Of a DNA stretch of 64,000 nt, positions 17,126-26,400 are shown one piece after another. Position 1 is the stretch's first letter. Every line of letters begins with the position of its first letter. This DNA comes from Streptomyces acidiscabies (GTDB lineage: Bacteria; Actinomycetota; Actinomycetes; Streptomycetales; Streptomycetaceae). Position numbers and translations under genes: made by a program. Location of the stretch: assembly GCF_020010905.1 (NCBI RefSeq), contig NZ_JAGJBY010000002.1, positions 2,294,001-2,358,000 of the forward strand. The letters are read 5' to 3'. The notes under the pieces were generated by a model. That model was not told the origin of the DNA and ran no database searches. It saw only the letters and a program-made list of their open reading frames with translations.

Positions 17126-18535
17126 ATGAGACGTGTGTACGCGATCCTGATCGCCCTCTGTACGGCCCTGGCCGGCGCCCTGGCCCTGGCCGGTCCAGCC
17201 CAGGCCGCACCCCAGACGCTCCCCAACGGCGTCCAGTTCACCGACACTTCGGGCAGCGTCGTGCACGCCCATGGCGGCGGTGTCATCAAAGTCGGCTCCT
17301 ACTACTACTGGTTCGGCGAGGACCGCAACGCCGACAACACTTTCCGCTCGGTGGACGCCTACCGTTCGACCGACTTGAAGACGTGGGAGTTCCGCAACCG
17401 CGTTCTCACCCAGTCCAGCGCCTCGGAGTTGGGCACGGCGTACATCGAGCGCCCGAAGGTCATCTACAACGCGTCCACGGGCAAGTTCGTGATGTGGATG
17501 CACAAGGAGAACGGCGTCGACTACGGCGAGGCCCGTGCGGCGGTCGCCGTCTCCGACACGGTCGACGGCAACTACAGCTACCAGGGCAGCTTCCGACCCC
17601 TCGGGCAGTACATGTCGCGTGACATCACGGCGTTCGTCGACACCGACGGCACCGGCTACATGGTGTCGGCGGCGAACGAGAACTACGACCTCCAGATCTA
17701 CAAGCTGACGGCCGACTACACCGCGATCGACAGCCTCGTCGCCAACCCCTGGGCGGGCGGCCACCGCGAGGCCCCGGCCCTCTTCAAGCGCAACGGCGTC
17801 TACTTCATGCTGACTTCGGGCGCCACCGGCTGGAGCCCCAACCAGCAGCAGTACGCCACCGCCACGAGCCTCGCCGGTCCCTGGTCCGCGATGACGAACG
17901 TCGGCGACTCGACGGCATACGGCTCGCAGACCGCGTACGTCCTTCCTGTCCAGGGGACTTCGGGCACCTCGTACCTCTACATGGGCGACCGGTGGGGCAA
18001 CTCCTTCGGTGCCACCGTCAACGACTCCCGTTACGTGTGGCTGCCGTTGAGCTTCCCCAGCAACACCTCGCTGTCGATGTCGTGGTCCCCGGAGATCACC
18101 GTGGACACCGCCGCCGGGACCGTGACCGGGGTCAGCGCCACCTACAACACCCTTGTCGCGCGGCACAGTTCGAAGTGCGCGGACGTCGCGAACCAGTCCC
18201 TCGCGACCGGCGCCGCGATCAGCCAGTACACCTGCAACAGCGGCGGCAACCAGAAGTGGTGGTTCAAGGACCTCGGCACCGGCTACTACCAACTCATCGG
18301 CCGCCAGAGCTCGTTGTGCCTCCAGGAGAACGCGAGCAGCGTCACCCAGGAGAACTGCGGCAGCGCGACGACCCAGCAGTGGAGCGTCACCGCCTCGGGC
18401 AGCTACTGGCTCGTGAAGTCCCGGGCGAGCGGCGAGTGCCTCGACGTGAACGGCGGGTCGACCGCCAACTCGGCGGCGATCATCACGTACACGTGCAACG
18501 GCGCCACCAACCAGCAGTGGACGCGGGGCAGTTGA
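17126..18535 (+). CDS. Secreted GH43 exo-beta-1,3-galactanase-like enzyme with CBM13
   Basis: 469-aa secreted enzyme. AAGGAGAG sits 8 bp before the ATG at 17126. A Sec signal (MRRVYAILIALCTALAGAL...AQA) is followed by a GH43 propeller with VHAHGGGVIKVGSYYYWFGE, RPKVIYN, SRDITAFVDTDGTGYM and GHREAPALFKR, which most resembles exo-beta-1,3-galactanases. The C terminus (about 335-469) is a ricin-B/CBM13 trefoil with three QxW-type repeats (NQKWW, TQQWS, NQQWT). It would attack the galactan core of type II arabinogalactan. It is transcriptionally coupled to the upstream GH43. Confidence 0.8.
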   Translation: MRRVYAILIALCTALAGALALAGPAQAAPQTLPNGVQFTDTSGSVVHAHGGGVIKVGSYYYWFGEDRNADNTFRSVDAYRSTDLKTWEFRNRVLTQSSASELGTAYIERPKVIYNASTGKFVMWMHKENGVDYGEARAAVAVSDTVDGNYSYQGSFRPLGQYMSRDITAFVDTDGTGYMVSAANENYDLQIYKLTADYTAIDSLVANPWAGGHREAPALFKRNGVYFMLTSGATGWSPNQQQYATATSLAGPWSAMTNVGDSTAYGSQTAYVLPVQGTSGTSYLYMGDRWGNSFGATVNDSRYVWLPLSFPSNTSLSMSWSPEITVDTAAGTVTGVSATYNTLVARHSSKCADVANQSLATGAAISQYTCNSGGNQKWWFKDLGTGYYQLIGRQSSLCLQENASSVTQENCGSATTQQWSVTASGSYWLVKSRASGECLDVNGGSTANSAAIITYTCNGATNQQWTRGS

Positions 18536-18552
18536 CGCACCTCTAAAAGAAA

Positions 18553-18584
18553 GGGGGTCGGAGTCCATGAAGACCCCGGCCCCC
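18553..18584. terminator. Bidirectional hairpin between convergent genes
   Basis: GGGGGTCGG (18553-18561) pairs with CCGGCCCCC (18576-18584) with one wobble pair. It lies 17 bp after the GH43-CBM13 stop and 12 bp before the rhamnogalacturonan lyase stop on the other strand, and A-rich sequence precedes it, so it can serve both. Confidence 0.7.
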
Positions 18585-18596
18585 TGGCTCAGTTGG

Positions 18597-20303
18597 CTAC
18601 GCCAGCAGATCGATCGCGTCGATCGCCGTCCCCGCGCTCAGGAACCCGGTCGACCCCGACCCGCTCACCACGTTGATCTTCAGCGTGTTGTACTGGCTCG
18701 TGTCGGTGAGCCACGCGCTCGCCGGAACGCTGTACGTGAACGTGTAGTTGTTCCCCCGGTACGACCCGTTCGTCAGCGACCGCGTGCTCGGCTGCGTGGG
18801 CGGCGAGGGGATCGGCGACGTCCAGGAGTCGTTGACGACGACCTGCGGACGGCCGTTCGCGTACGCGGTGGTGACCCCGATCCGCAGCGTGTGCGCGGCG
18901 GCGGCCTGCGCGGCCGTCAGCTTGAAGTACACGATCAGACCGCTGTTGACGTCCTTCCAGAGGTAGCAGGGGAAGGCGGACGTCTCGCTGCCACTGCCGA
19001 TCACGACGTTCCCGGTCCACGCCGAGGCGCGTACGTCGGAGGGGTGCGCGTACGTCATCAGGTCGGCGTTCTTGAACCCGCCCGGCGTCCCGTTCCAGTC
19101 GCCGATCCGCCAGATCGTCCCCGCGTTGGAGGGGTCGTTGGAGGACGGGATCGCGATGGAGTTGAGGGTGGTCGTCCCACCGGCGGTGACGCTCACCGAC
19201 GTGGTGTAGACGGCGAGTTCCCCCTTGAACACCGTCAACGTGTACGTCCCCGGCAGGACTTGGCCGATCGAGAAGAAGCCGTCCGAGGAGCGCGCCGAAC
19301 CCCAGTACTGGGCCGCTGAGTTGGCGAGGCCCACCGTGTACGCGTACGCCGTGTTGCGCCCGGTGATGCCGACGCCCGCGACCCGGCCCCGGCCGCCCGA
19401 GGCGACGTACCCGGAGATGCCGAGCGAGTCCGCCCAGGACGTCGTCAGCGTGCCCGCGTACAGCGAGGAGGAGGGGGCGCCGCCGTCGGTGAGGGCGATG
19501 ACGTACGGGCCCTGGAGGCCGAAGCGTTCGTCCTCCGTCTGGTTCTGCGCGTAGTGCAGGATCTCGTACAGGCCGCCGCCGTCCGCGCTCTGGTGGCGCA
19601 GCAGCGAGCGGTAGAAGGGGCCGCCGGACGCCTTCTCGTGGTTGGAGCGGACGATCCACAGGCCGACGCCGTTCGCGCTCCAGCCGACGTAGTTGTAGTC
19701 GATGACCCGCAGCTTCGAGTAGTGCTTCGAGCGGGTCTGGCCGTCGGACTTCTGGAACACGTCCGACGCCTCGATGGTCGTCGGCGCGTAAGTGTAGGAA
19801 TCCGGCTCGTCGTTGAGGAACAGACCCGCCTTGACGCGCAGGATGAAGCGGGTCGACGCGACCGACGTGTCCGCGCGGTTGGTCCACAGGTAGACGTTGT
19901 TCTCGCCGCTGCGGGCCGCGTAGTAGTGGCGCAGCGTGCCGTAGGCCACCGAGACGAGGATCGTCGAACCGGACTGCGCGATCGTCACCGCCGAGGCGCC
20001 GAGCCCCGACTCGATGTGCGAGTTCTTGCCGCCGTAGCCCTGGTACTCGGTGCCCTTGTAGACCAGCGAGGACAGGTCGCCGTTGGACTTGCTGACCTTG
20101 AAGACGAGGCTGGCGCCGGTGTCCACGACGTAGTTGGAGCCGTCGTCGCTCCAACCGAAGCCCGCCGCCGAGGCGTTGGCGCTGAGAGGACCGGCGAGGG
20201 CGGCGGTTCCGGCGGCGGCTGCGGCGCCGACGACGAAGGCGCGGCGGCCAACTCCCGTCGCGGAGGCGGCTCTTGAGTTTTCGGACATGGTGTTTTCGGA
20301 CAT
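18597..20303 (-). CDS. Secreted rhamnogalacturonan lyase, PL4 type
   Basis: 568-aa exoenzyme that would cleave the rhamnose-galacturonate backbone of RG-I by beta-elimination. The start is set at the ATG complementary to 20301-20303, with AGGAGG upstream; the frame is open further but that part is not signal-like. A Tat signal (GRRAFVVGAAAAAGTAALAG) leads into the beta-sandwich catalytic domain (GFGWSDDGSNYVVDTG, KSNGDLSSLVYKG, SKHYSKLRVIDYNYVGW), then a carboxypeptidase-like FN3 module (GTYTLTVFKGELAVYT) and a C-terminal CBM-like jelly roll starting IWRIGDWNGTPGGFKNAD, the three-domain PL4 layout. It is divergent from an acetylesterase. Confidence 0.85.
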   Translation of the reverse strand: MSENTMSENSRAASATGVGRRAFVVGAAAAAGTAALAGPLSANASAAGFGWSDDGSNYVVDTGASLVFKVSKSNGDLSSLVYKGTEYQGYGGKNSHIESGLGASAVTIAQSGSTILVSVAYGTLRHYYAARSGENNVYLWTNRADTSVASTRFILRVKAGLFLNDEPDSYTYAPTTIEASDVFQKSDGQTRSKHYSKLRVIDYNYVGWSANGVGLWIVRSNHEKASGGPFYRSLLRHQSADGGGLYEILHYAQNQTEDERFGLQGPYVIALTDGGAPSSSLYAGTLTTSWADSLGISGYVASGGRGRVAGVGITGRNTAYAYTVGLANSAAQYWGSARSSDGFFSIGQVLPGTYTLTVFKGELAVYTTSVSVTAGGTTTLNSIAIPSSNDPSNAGTIWRIGDWNGTPGGFKNADLMTYAHPSDVRASAWTGNVVIGSGSETSAFPCYLWKDVNSGLIVYFKLTAAQAAAAHTLRIGVTTAYANGRPQVVVNDSWTSPIPSPPTQPSTRSLTNGSYRGNNYTFTYSVPASAWLTDTSQYNTLKINVVSGSGSTGFLSAGTAIDAIDLLA

Positions 20304-20420
20304 CTGAGGAGCCTCCTGTGGGGTGGGGGATCGAGATGTGGGGGGTGGGTGCGGGTGCCGGGCCCACGTCGGCTCGACCGGCCTCCGGCAGTCAGCAGAG
20401 TGACAGTTGAATCGATTTCG

Positions 20421-20489
20421 CGAAAGGGCTTTCGCTTGCAGGAGGTTGGCAATCATGTGAAATGAGTCCAGAGTCTAGAAAGCGCTTGC
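20421..20489. promoter_or_regulatory. Operator-like palindromes between RG lyase and acetylesterase
   Basis: CGAAAGGGCTTTCG (20421-20434) has perfect 6-bp arms, and GAAAGCGCTTGC (20478-20489) has a perfect AAGCGCTT core with CG centre. Both lie in the 240-bp divergent region and could co-regulate the lyase and esterase through a LacI-family protein. They are of the GAAANCGNTTTC type rather than the GTAACCGGTTAC type. Confidence 0.5.
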
Positions 20490-20543
20490 CGAAGCGGGTA
20501 CGGTCCTGCCGCCAGGCCCTGTCGCACCCATGAGGAGCAGCGA

Positions 20544-21587
20544 GTGAGACGTTTCAACATCGCCGTGCTGGCGGCGCTGACCCTGAGCACCGCCCTGTCG
20601 GCGGCCCCCGCCCAGGCCCACCCCGGCGGCCCGCGCCTCGGCCTCGACAACTGCACCGCCACCGCATGCCACTTCGACGTCCCGCCGGGCACGTACGACG
20701 TGAAGGTGCTCCTCGGCGGCGACGCGGCGTCCGCCACGAGCATCACCGGCGAGACCCGCCGCTCCCTCCTCCCGGAGACGGCCGTACCCGCCGGAGAGCG
20801 CACCGCCCGCAGCTTCACCGTCAACGTCCGTACGCCGGAAGGCGAACCGACCGGACCCGACGGCACCCCCGGCCTCGACCTCGCCCTCGGTGGCGCGGCC
20901 CCCGCCCTCGCCGGCATCCAGGTCACCCCCGCCAGGCACGCCCGTCAGATCTTCCTCGTCGGCGACTCCACGGTCTGCGACCAGCCCGGCGACCCGTACT
21001 CCGGCTGGGGCCAACAGCTGCCCCAGTACCTGCGCAAGGGCATCTCCGTCGCCAACTACGCGGATTCCGGGGAGAGTACGGTCACCTATCTGGCGAACCC
21101 TCAACTCTGGGCCACCGTCCAGCCGTTGATCCGACCCGGTGACCTCGTCCTCGTCCAGCTCGCGCACAACGACAAGACGACCGACGAGGCGACGTACCGC
21201 GCGAACCTGGAGGCCCTCGTCGCCGGGATCCGGGAGAAGCAGGGGCGGCCCGTCCTCGTCACGCCCATCGTCCGGCGCTGGTTCAACTCCGACGGCACGC
21301 TCAACAACGGAACCGCCCTCCTCGTCAACGGACTTGGCGTCGACCACCCGGCGGTGATCCGCTCCGTCGCGGCGGCCGAGGACATCCCGCTGATCGACCT
21401 CACCGCCAAGACCAAGGCGCTCGTCGAGTCGCTCGGGCCCGAGGGGTCCAAGGCGATCTACCTCTACAACGAGAAACGCGACAACACGCACACATCCGTG
21501 CATGGAGCGACGGTGTACGCGGAACTCGTACGTGACGAACTCGCCGCACAACACCTCGTACCGGAGGGCTTGGTGAGGGAAGGGTGA
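20544..21587 (+). CDS. Secreted SGNH esterase, rhamnogalacturonan acetylesterase type
   Basis: 347-aa secreted GDSL/SGNH hydrolase, GTG start with GAGGAG upstream. After a Sec signal (AVLAALTLSTALSAAPAQA) comes an N-terminal beta-sandwich resembling those of bacterial rhamnogalacturonan acetylesterases (about 28-130), then the catalytic domain: block I FLVGDSTVC, block II DSGESTVTYL, block III VQLAHNDKT and block V DNTHTSVHGA. It would remove acetyl groups from RG-I so that the divergent lyase can act. A hairpin terminator follows. Confidence 0.85.
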   Translation: MRRFNIAVLAALTLSTALSAAPAQAHPGGPRLGLDNCTATACHFDVPPGTYDVKVLLGGDAASATSITGETRRSLLPETAVPAGERTARSFTVNVRTPEGEPTGPDGTPGLDLALGGAAPALAGIQVTPARHARQIFLVGDSTVCDQPGDPYSGWGQQLPQYLRKGISVANYADSGESTVTYLANPQLWATVQPLIRPGDLVLVQLAHNDKTTDEATYRANLEALVAGIREKQGRPVLVTPIVRRWFNSDGTLNNGTALLVNGLGVDHPAVIRSVAAAEDIPLIDLTAKTKALVESLGPEGSKAIYLYNEKRDNTHTSVHGATVYAELVRDELAAQHLVPEGLVREG

Positions 21588-21626
21588 CTGGGGTGGCGTT
21601 ACCCGGGGAATGAGCCCGTACGAGCC

Positions 21627-21662
21627 CCTGGGGCGTCCCGACCGGAACCGGGGCGCCCCAGG
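21627..21662 (+). terminator. Hairpin terminator after acetylesterase
   Basis: CCTGGGGCG (21627-21635) pairs perfectly with CGCCCCAGG (21654-21662), with additional CCCG/CGGG pairing inside, about 40 bp after the stop. Confidence 0.75.
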
Positions 21663-21735
21663 TTCATGAACGCACGGCCGAACAGGCGCCGTACGCCTGG
21701 AAGTTACCGGAAGCCGGAAGCAAGGACACCCGCAC

Positions 21736-23403
21736 ATGCACCTCCCCCCTCCCGACCCCGCCCTCAGCCCGGCAACCGGTTACACCCGCGCCCACTGGGA
21801 GCGGGCCGCCGACACCCTCCTCGCCGCGACCGAGCCGTACGCCACCCCCGACCGCGCCCTCTACCACTTCCCCGGCGACCGCCAGAGCTGGTCCGGCCGC
21901 CTCTCCGACGGCCTCGAAGGCTACGCCCGCACCCTCCTGCTGGCCGCGTTCCGCCGCGACGAGACGGCACTTGAGCGCTACGCGGACGGCCTCGCGGCCG
22001 GGACAGCGGGCGTCTGGCCGAAGATCGAGCACCGCAGCCAGCCCCTGGTCGAGGCCGCGTCCATCGCCCTCGCCCTGCGCCTGACCCGCCCCCTCCTCTG
22101 GGACCGCCTCGACGACGCCGTCCAACAGCGCGCCGCCGCCTGGCTCACCGACGGCCTCACCGCCGAACCCTGGCCCTGCAACTGGGAGTTGTTCCCCGTC
22201 ACGGTGGGCGGCTTCCTGGAGTCCATCGGCCACGAACCCGAAGCCTCCCGCCGCGCCGTCGACCACGGCCTCGAACGCATCGAGCAGTGGTACGTCGCCG
22301 ACGGCTGGTACACCGACGGCGACGGCCGCAAGTTCGACTACTACAACGGCTGGGCGATGCACCTCTACCCGGTCCTGCACGCGTGGCTCGCGGACGACGA
22401 GAAGCTGCTGGACCTCTACGGAGGCCGCCTGGAACGCCATCTCGCCGACTACGCCCGCCTGTTCGGCGCCGACGGCGCACCCCTGCACCAGGGCCGCTCC
22501 CTGACGTACCGCTTCGCGACGACGGCCCCGCTCTGGCTCGGCGCCCTCACCGGCCGCACGCCTCTGGAGCCCGGCGAGACCCGCCGCCTGGCCTCGGGAG
22601 CCCTGAAGTACTTCCTGGACCGCGACGCGGTCTCCCCGGAGGGCCTCCTCACCCTGGGCTGGCACGGCCCCAACTCCGATGTCCTGCAAGGCTATTCGGG
22701 CCCGGCGTCCCCCTACTGGGCCAGCAAGGGCTTCCTCGGCCTCCTCCTGCCCCCGGAGCACGAGGTCTGGACGGCCACGGAATCCCCGTCCCCCTCGGAA
22801 CGCGAGGACGCCCTCACCCCGCTGCCCGCCCCCAACTGGCTCCTCCAGTCGACCAGTTCGGACGGCATCGTCCGCATCCACAACCACGGCAGCGAGGACA
22901 CCCGCTACGACCCGTACTACACGCGCCTCGCCTACTCGACGATCACGACGCCCGCACCCGCCCCCGACAACAGCGTGCTCATCGGCGACGACCCCACCCG
23001 CACCGACATCACCCCCCTCGGCACGGGCCCCGACTGGATCGCGTCCCACCACACGACGTCCACGGACGCCCGCGTCACGAGCATCACCCTCGCCCAAGGA
23101 GCCGTAGAGGTAAGGGCGTTCCTGGTGTCGGACGCCCCCGAGGGAACCCCCGTCCGCATCACGGGCTGGTCCGCGTCCGAGGGCACCCGCTCCGAACTCG
23201 TCCAAGTGAAGGGCGACCTCACCGGTCCGGACCCGACCCTGTTCGTCGCCCTCGCGAGGCTCACCGGCGAGGCGGAGCCCGGGGAGTTGGGGGAGGCGGT
23301 CGACGTGGAGACAGTGGGAGAAGGGGAGTTGGTGGTCCGGTGGGCCGGGGGCGGCTCGGTGAACGTGCGGATCGGCGTGGGCGAGGTGGCCGTCAGCCGC
23401 TGA
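21736..23403 (+). CDS. DUF2264 family protein
   Basis: 555-aa protein of the DUF2264 family. No signal peptide is seen. The N-terminal 370 residues look like an alpha/alpha-toroid: HWERAADTLLAATEPYA, WSGRLSDGLEGYARTLLLAAFR, WPKIEHRSQPLVEAASIALA, FPVTVGGFLE and DGRKFDYYNGWAMHLYPVLHAW. The rest is beta-rich with HNHGSED. DUF2264 genes often sit in pectin or uronide loci, so a glycoside hydrolase or lyase role on imported oligosaccharides is possible, but no activity can be assigned. CAAGGACA precedes the start. Codons 13-16 form an operator-like GCAACCGGTTAC (21772-21783). Confidence 0.7.
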   Translation: MHLPPPDPALSPATGYTRAHWERAADTLLAATEPYATPDRALYHFPGDRQSWSGRLSDGLEGYARTLLLAAFRRDETALERYADGLAAGTAGVWPKIEHRSQPLVEAASIALALRLTRPLLWDRLDDAVQQRAAAWLTDGLTAEPWPCNWELFPVTVGGFLESIGHEPEASRRAVDHGLERIEQWYVADGWYTDGDGRKFDYYNGWAMHLYPVLHAWLADDEKLLDLYGGRLERHLADYARLFGADGAPLHQGRSLTYRFATTAPLWLGALTGRTPLEPGETRRLASGALKYFLDRDAVSPEGLLTLGWHGPNSDVLQGYSGPASPYWASKGFLGLLLPPEHEVWTATESPSPSEREDALTPLPAPNWLLQSTSSDGIVRIHNHGSEDTRYDPYYTRLAYSTITTPAPAPDNSVLIGDDPTRTDITPLGTGPDWIASHHTTSTDARVTSITLAQGAVEVRAFLVSDAPEGTPVRITGWSASEGTRSELVQVKGDLTGPDPTLFVALARLTGEAEPGELGEAVDVETVGEGELVVRWAGGGSVNVRIGVGEVAVSR

Positions 23404-23421
23404 GACCGTACGGGCGTCACA

Positions 23422-23442
23422 GAGTGATCACTCCGCTACAGT
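23422..23442 (+). promoter_or_regulatory. Palindrome and possible -10 upstream of the caspase/STAND gene
   Basis: GAGTGATCACTC (23422-23433) is a perfect 12-bp palindrome followed at 23437-23442 by TACAGT, a TANNNT-type -10. The GTG start is 35 bp further on. The arrangement suggests a repressible promoter; the binding protein is unknown. Confidence 0.4.
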
Positions 23443-23476
23443 GGTCCAAATCGCTGATGGGGGCCGGAGGTTGGCG

Positions 23477-26400
23477 GTGCGCGAATGTCGGCGTTTCTTC
23501 ATCGCCCTGGGCGTCGAGCGCTACCTGAACCTCCCCGAGCACGAGCAGCTCGGGAGCGTGCCCTCCGACATCCGCGCGGTGCGCGAACTCCTCGCCGGGT
23601 TCGGCTACCAGCACGTCCTGCCCGGACTCGGCGAGTACGAGAGCGCGGACCAGATCCGGCAGAAACTCCGGCACTGGTCCGCCGACATCGCGCTCACCCC
23701 CGACGACGTCGTGGTCTTCTACTACGCCGGACACGGCCTCGTGCAGGACCGGGACCGGCACTACCTGCTGTGCTGGGACTCGCGGGACGACGAGGACGCC
23801 GCGACGACGGCCCTCGCCACCGAGGACCTGGTCCGCATCCTGTGCCGGGGCGACCTGAGCCACCTCCTCCTCGTCCTCGACACGTGCGCGGGCGGCGCCG
23901 GCAGCGCCGACGCGACGGCCCTCGCCCTCCAGACGATCGCCTACCGGCGCGGCGGCTCCGGAACGGCCGGCGGACTCTGGTTCCTGGCCTCGGCCCGCCG
24001 CAAGGACCTCGCCGAGGAGGGCCGGTTCGCCACCGCGCTGCCCGCCGCCGTACGGGTCACCACCGAACGCACCGGCCAGCGCCAGCAGTTCCTCGACCTG
24101 ACGGAACTGGTGAAGGCCGTCAACGAACGCTTCGAGGCGGACGGCACCGGCCAACGCGCCGAACTCGCCAGCGGGTTGGTCACCGGACTCGCGCCGTTCC
24201 TCCCCAACGCCGACTACCGCGAGGCGCTCCCGCCCATCGGCACCGACCTCGAACTCCAGCGCAGAGCCGCCACCTTGGACCTCGTCGACCACTTCGGGCC
24301 CCGCTCGCGCGGAGTCGAGTTCGAGTCCGAGCACGGCCTGTACTTCAGCGGCAGGACCCGCGTCCTCACCGAACTGACCCGCTGGCTCAGCGCCCCGGAG
24401 GGCGACGGGAGGGGCCGCGTCGTCACCGGACCGCCGGGCTGCGGCAAGTCCGCCGTCCTCGGCCGGGTCGTCGCCCGCTCCGACCCCGGGTACCGGGCCC
24501 GGTTCGACCTCGACGCGCTCGACCCCGCCACCGTCGTACCCGAGAGCTGCGTGACGGCCGCCGTGCACGCCCGGCACAAGCGGCTCGACGAGATCGTGGA
24601 ACGCATCGCCGTCCATCTCGGCATCGACGTCGACGGCACGGCCGCGCTCCTCCAGGAGCTCACCCGGCGCGGGCGGGCCGGTTCCCCGACCGTCATCGTC
24701 GTGGACGCCGTGGACGAGGCCGGCTCCGACACCGCAGCCGACGCGGGCGGCCACGGCGAACCCCGGCGCATCACACGGGAGTTGCTCCGGCCGCTGTCGG
24801 AGATACCCGGCGTACGGCTCCTCGTGGGCACCCGCCCCGAACTCGTCGGCCCGCTCGGCGCCACCTTCCACCCCATCGACCTCGACCGCCCCGGCTACCG
24901 GGCGGAGCGGACGGACGTCGCCGGGTACGTCACCAAGATGCTCCTCGCCGAAGAGGAACCGCAGGTCCCCAGCCCCTACCGGGACCGGCCCGCACTGGCC
25001 CGGGAGGTCGCGGTCGCCGTCGCCGCCAAGGCCGCCGGGGTGTTCCTCTACGCCCGGACCACGGCCCGCACCCTGCGCTCCGACCGCACCCCCGTCGACG
25101 TCCACCGCCCCGGCTGGGCCGACGACCTGCCCAGCGAGATCGGCGAGGCGTTCGACGACTACCTCGCCCGCTTCGGCCCCGACGAACCCCGGGTCCGCCG
25201 CATGCTCCTCCCACTCGCCTTCTCCGAAGGCACCGGCCTGCCCCGGGGCCGGATCTGGACGTCCCTCGCCACCGCCCTCGCCGGCAGAGAATGCACAGAA
25301 AGCGATATCACCTGGTTGCTGGACGTCGCCGGCGCGTACGTCGCCGAAGTCGTCGACGACGACCGGCGCTCGGTGTACCGGCTCTACCACAAGGCCCTCG
25401 CGGAACACCTGCGCCGGGCCGCCGGGCGCACCACCTCCGAGGTCCAGACCGCCGTCCACCGGGCCCTCGTCGACGTCGTCCCCGCCCTCCCCGACGGCGG
25501 CCGGGACTGGTTCGCCGCGCCGCCCTACGTACGGCAGCACCTCGCCACCCACGCGGCGGCGGCCGGTCTCCTCTCCGACCTCATCGCCGACCCCGGGTTC
25601 CTGCTGGCCTGCGAACCCCTGGGCCTGCTACGGGCGTTGGCGTCCGTCGACGGCGACGCACCGCGCCGGATCCGCACGGCGTACGAACAAGTCGCCCACC
25701 GCCTCACCCCCGACCGGCCGCTCGGCGACCGCGCCGCCGACCTCCAGCTCTCCGCGCGGCGCTGCGAGGCCAACGAACTCGCCGAGCGCATCGACCGGTT
25801 GGGGGTTTCGCTGCCGTGGACCGCGCGGTGGGCGTGGTGGTCGGCGAGCGGTACGCATCGGTTGTTGAGCGGGCATGCGGATCGGGTGGACTGTGTGGCG
25901 GTCGGGGATCTCGACGACCGGCCGATCGCCGTAACCGGCAGCCCGGACGCGACAGTTCGGGTGTGGGACCTCACGACGCAGCGGCAGATCGGGGAGCCGT
26001 TGCGGGCGGGGGTGGCGGTGGGGGCGGTGGCGATCGGTGAACTCGGGGATTACACCGTCGCGTTGGTGGGGCGGGTGGATGGGGCGATCCAGGTGTGGGA
26101 TCTGTCTGCGGGGCAGCCGTACGGGGGTTCGTTGATCGGGCACACCAACAGCGTTCAGGCGATCAGTATTGGGCTGCTCGGGGATCTGCCGGTGGCGCTC
26201 AGCGCTGGGAACGATGGGACGGCCAGGGTCTGGGACCTGGTCGAGCGGCGGCAGTTGGGGGAGTCGCTGCTCGGCCACCGCAGGACTGTGCGGGGAGTTG
26301 CGCTCGCGACTGTCGAGGGGAGGTTGGTGGCTGTCACGGGTGGGGACGATCGGGCGATTCGGGTGTGGGACTTGAGTGGGTTGGGGGAGGGGGAGAGTGC

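Noticed and set aside
18589..20367. 592-codon frame overlapping the rhamnogalacturonan lyase in another frame
   Set aside because: Arg/Pro-rich shadow; the overlapping frame has signal peptide, PL4 motifs and a good ribosome-binding site.
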